Source: Thermoplasma sp.
GTDB taxonomy: Archaea; Thermoplasmatota; Thermoplasmata; Thermoplasmatales; Thermoplasmataceae
Direction of reading: 5' to 3'
Length of the DNA stretch: 45,832 bases
Assembly: GCF_023256435.1 (NCBI RefSeq)
Contig: NZ_JAGDXM010000016.1
Location: 1 to 45,832 of the forward strand
Shown here one piece after another: positions 45,025 to 45,832 of this stretch. The notes under the pieces are model-generated. The model did no database searches. It was not told the origin of the DNA and saw nothing but the letters and a program-made list of their open reading frames with translations. Positions within the stretch are counted from its first letter, which is position 1; each line of letters starts with the position of its first letter. The translations under genes were made by a program, and so were the position numbers.

Positions 45025-45693
45025 ATGCTTCATCTGATCATCGCCGATGCCGAACTGGAAACCATTCCAGAACAGATGACAGAAGATCCAGCAATAAGGC
45101 GATTCGCCAAGAAAAGAAACAAAAAGGTAGAAAAGATAATACTAGATTCCAACTATATGCATACCTCTATCGACCGGTACTTTCCAAACGAATCAAAGAG
45201 AAGGGGAAGGCCTGACATAATATACCTATTGCTGGAGATGGCGCAGGAATCCATACTTAATCATAAGAATCAGCTGAGAACTTACATACATACGAGAAAT
45301 AACAAGGTAATAAAGATAAGTCCAATCACTAGGATGCCCAAGTCATATAATAGGTTTATAGGTCTCTTCGAGGATCTGTTCGATAAAAAAATTATAACGA
45401 ACAGCGGGAAAAAGCTGCTCTCAATTGAAGATTCGAATCTTCTGGATCTGATAAATTCCATAAATGTTGATAGGAAGATACTTTTACATCCAAAAGGCGA
45501 AATGAAAAAACCCTCAGAAATCGTAGACAAATCCGATATGCTTGTCGTGATTGGTGGTTTTTCTGAAGGTGACTTCCTCAGCGATATATCATATATGCAA
45601 GAAAAATATGCAATATTCGATCAGGAACTAACAATATGGTCTGTCGCAAATGAAGTCATAGCAAATTATGAGCGGGCCATAGGCCTCACATAG
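45025..45693 (+). CDS. nep1: Ribosome biogenesis methyltransferase Nep1 (Emg1)
   Basis: 222 residues. SPOUT-fold Nep1/Mra1 family: starts LHLIIADAELETIP, has HTSIDRYFPNESKRRGRPDI, IHTRNNKVIKISPITRMPKSYNRFIGLFEDL, MLVVIGGFSEGDFL and ends with LTIWSVANEVIANYERAIGL. It methylates the N1 of a pseudouridine in small-subunit rRNA and helps assembly. The start is ATG 45025. Upstream sequence is the IS relic, so its promoter is either inside the relic or very short. Confidence 0.92.
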   Translation: MLHLIIADAELETIPEQMTEDPAIRRFAKKRNKKVEKIILDSNYMHTSIDRYFPNESKRRGRPDIIYLLLEMAQESILNHKNQLRTYIHTRNNKVIKISPITRMPKSYNRFIGLFEDLFDKKIITNSGKKLLSIEDSNLLDLINSINVDRKILLHPKGEMKKPSEIVDKSDMLVVIGGFSEGDFLSDISYMQEKYAIFDQELTIWSVANEVIANYERAIGLT

Positions 45694-45727
45694 TGTTTCA
45701 TTAGTTATGGCCGCTTTTTGTGGAAAG

Positions 45728-45736
45728 GATAAAATA
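45728..45736 (+). promoter_or_regulatory. TATA box of the tRNA-Cys gene
   Basis: GATAAAATA lies about 25-30 bp before the tRNA 5' end at 45760, the expected archaeal position. Confidence 0.5.
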
Positions 45737-45759
45737 TTGTTGAATAATTGCCAGAACAC

Positions 45760-45831
45760 GGATAGGTGGCAGAGAGGTCATGCGTGGGACTGCAGATCCC
45801 ATCTACTAGGGTTCGAATCCCTACCTATCCT
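45760..45831 (+). tRNA. tRNA-Cys (GCA)
   Basis: 72 nt. Acceptor GGATAGG pairs with CCTATCC; anticodon stem TGGGA/TCCCA closes the loop CTGCAGA with anticodon GCA; T-arm TAGGG-TTCGAAT-CCCTA. The discriminator base is T, as required for cysteine identity. No CCA is encoded in the visible end. No intron is seen. Confidence 0.95.
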
Positions 45832-45832
45832 T

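Noticed and set aside
1-45832. CRISPR array
   Set aside because: No regularly spaced short direct repeats were seen; the 35-nt repeats are tens of kilobases apart.

Overview
The window looks like euryarchaeal chromosome of the Thermoplasmatales, most probably Thermoplasma acidophilum or a very close relative. The archaeal gene set supports this: RNA polymerase subunit K, glycerol-1-phosphate dehydrogenase for archaeal lipids, the Pcc1 subunit of KEOPS, prefoldin beta, Nep1, an archaeal AglB/STT3 oligosaccharyltransferase, class I lysyl-tRNA synthetase, MptA GTP cyclohydrolase and S15 (S13e type). TATA boxes lie 25-40 bp before many start codons, GTG and TTG starts are frequent, and the nicotinate phosphoribosyltransferase resembles the T. 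acidophilum enzyme as I remember it. Species assignment is an inference; no database was searched.

Layout. 1-513 holds scars of an IS200/IS605-type element (an N-terminal TnpB piece, a C-terminal TnpB tail, two right-end hairpins) just before a GfcR/PyrE-like regulator. 1252-6088 carries lysS, metG and an amino-acid permease on the plus strand. 6085-10919 is a minus-strand block: rpoK, UPF0179, egsA, a KDG/dihydrodipicolinate-family aldolase, a NicO/UreH-like metal transporter behind a 15-bp palindrome, and RNase Z. 11002-17603 has a fumarylacetoacetase-family hydrolase, ADP-forming acyl-CoA synthetase, an unknown gene whose frame is interrupted by two stops, a Toprim protein, an OB-fold SSB and ATP-dependent DNA ligase. 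17829-25089 has cysS, another IS right-end scar, nicotinate phosphoribosyltransferase, a DUF1059 plus mini-YHS pair divergent from a YHS-containing P1B ATPase, and a tungsten-type aldehyde:ferredoxin oxidoreductase. 25392-28327 has HIT, GNAT, a FAD-synthase-like nucleotidyltransferase and a pcc1-pfdB-mptA operon.

28433-35448 is the most striking part: a 2081-residue STT3/AglB oligosaccharyltransferase in which a normal catalytic core is followed by about 1150 residues of beta-rich, sequon-rich ectodomain and a C-terminal anchor, translationally coupled to a second type I membrane protein. 35556-45831 contains an RNase H-like protein, an S15-RecJ/GAN operon, a sulfide:quinone oxidoreductase-DUF1641 operon, an acetyltransferase, a TPR protein, a membrane-bound winged-helix regulator with a SHOCT-tailed membrane protein, a second DUF1641 gene, another IS scar, nep1 and tRNA-Cys.

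Possible joint functions. The SQR-DUF1641 operon and the solitary DUF1641 gene share an identical 12-bp palindrome upstream of their TATA boxes, and a near copy sits upstream of the ADP-forming synthetase gene; I suggest a respiratory or energy regulon. The YHS, DUF1059 and ATPase genes form a divergent metal-handling unit. At least three IS right ends survive as 35-nt scars, each a short distance upstream of a plus-strand gene or of another scar.
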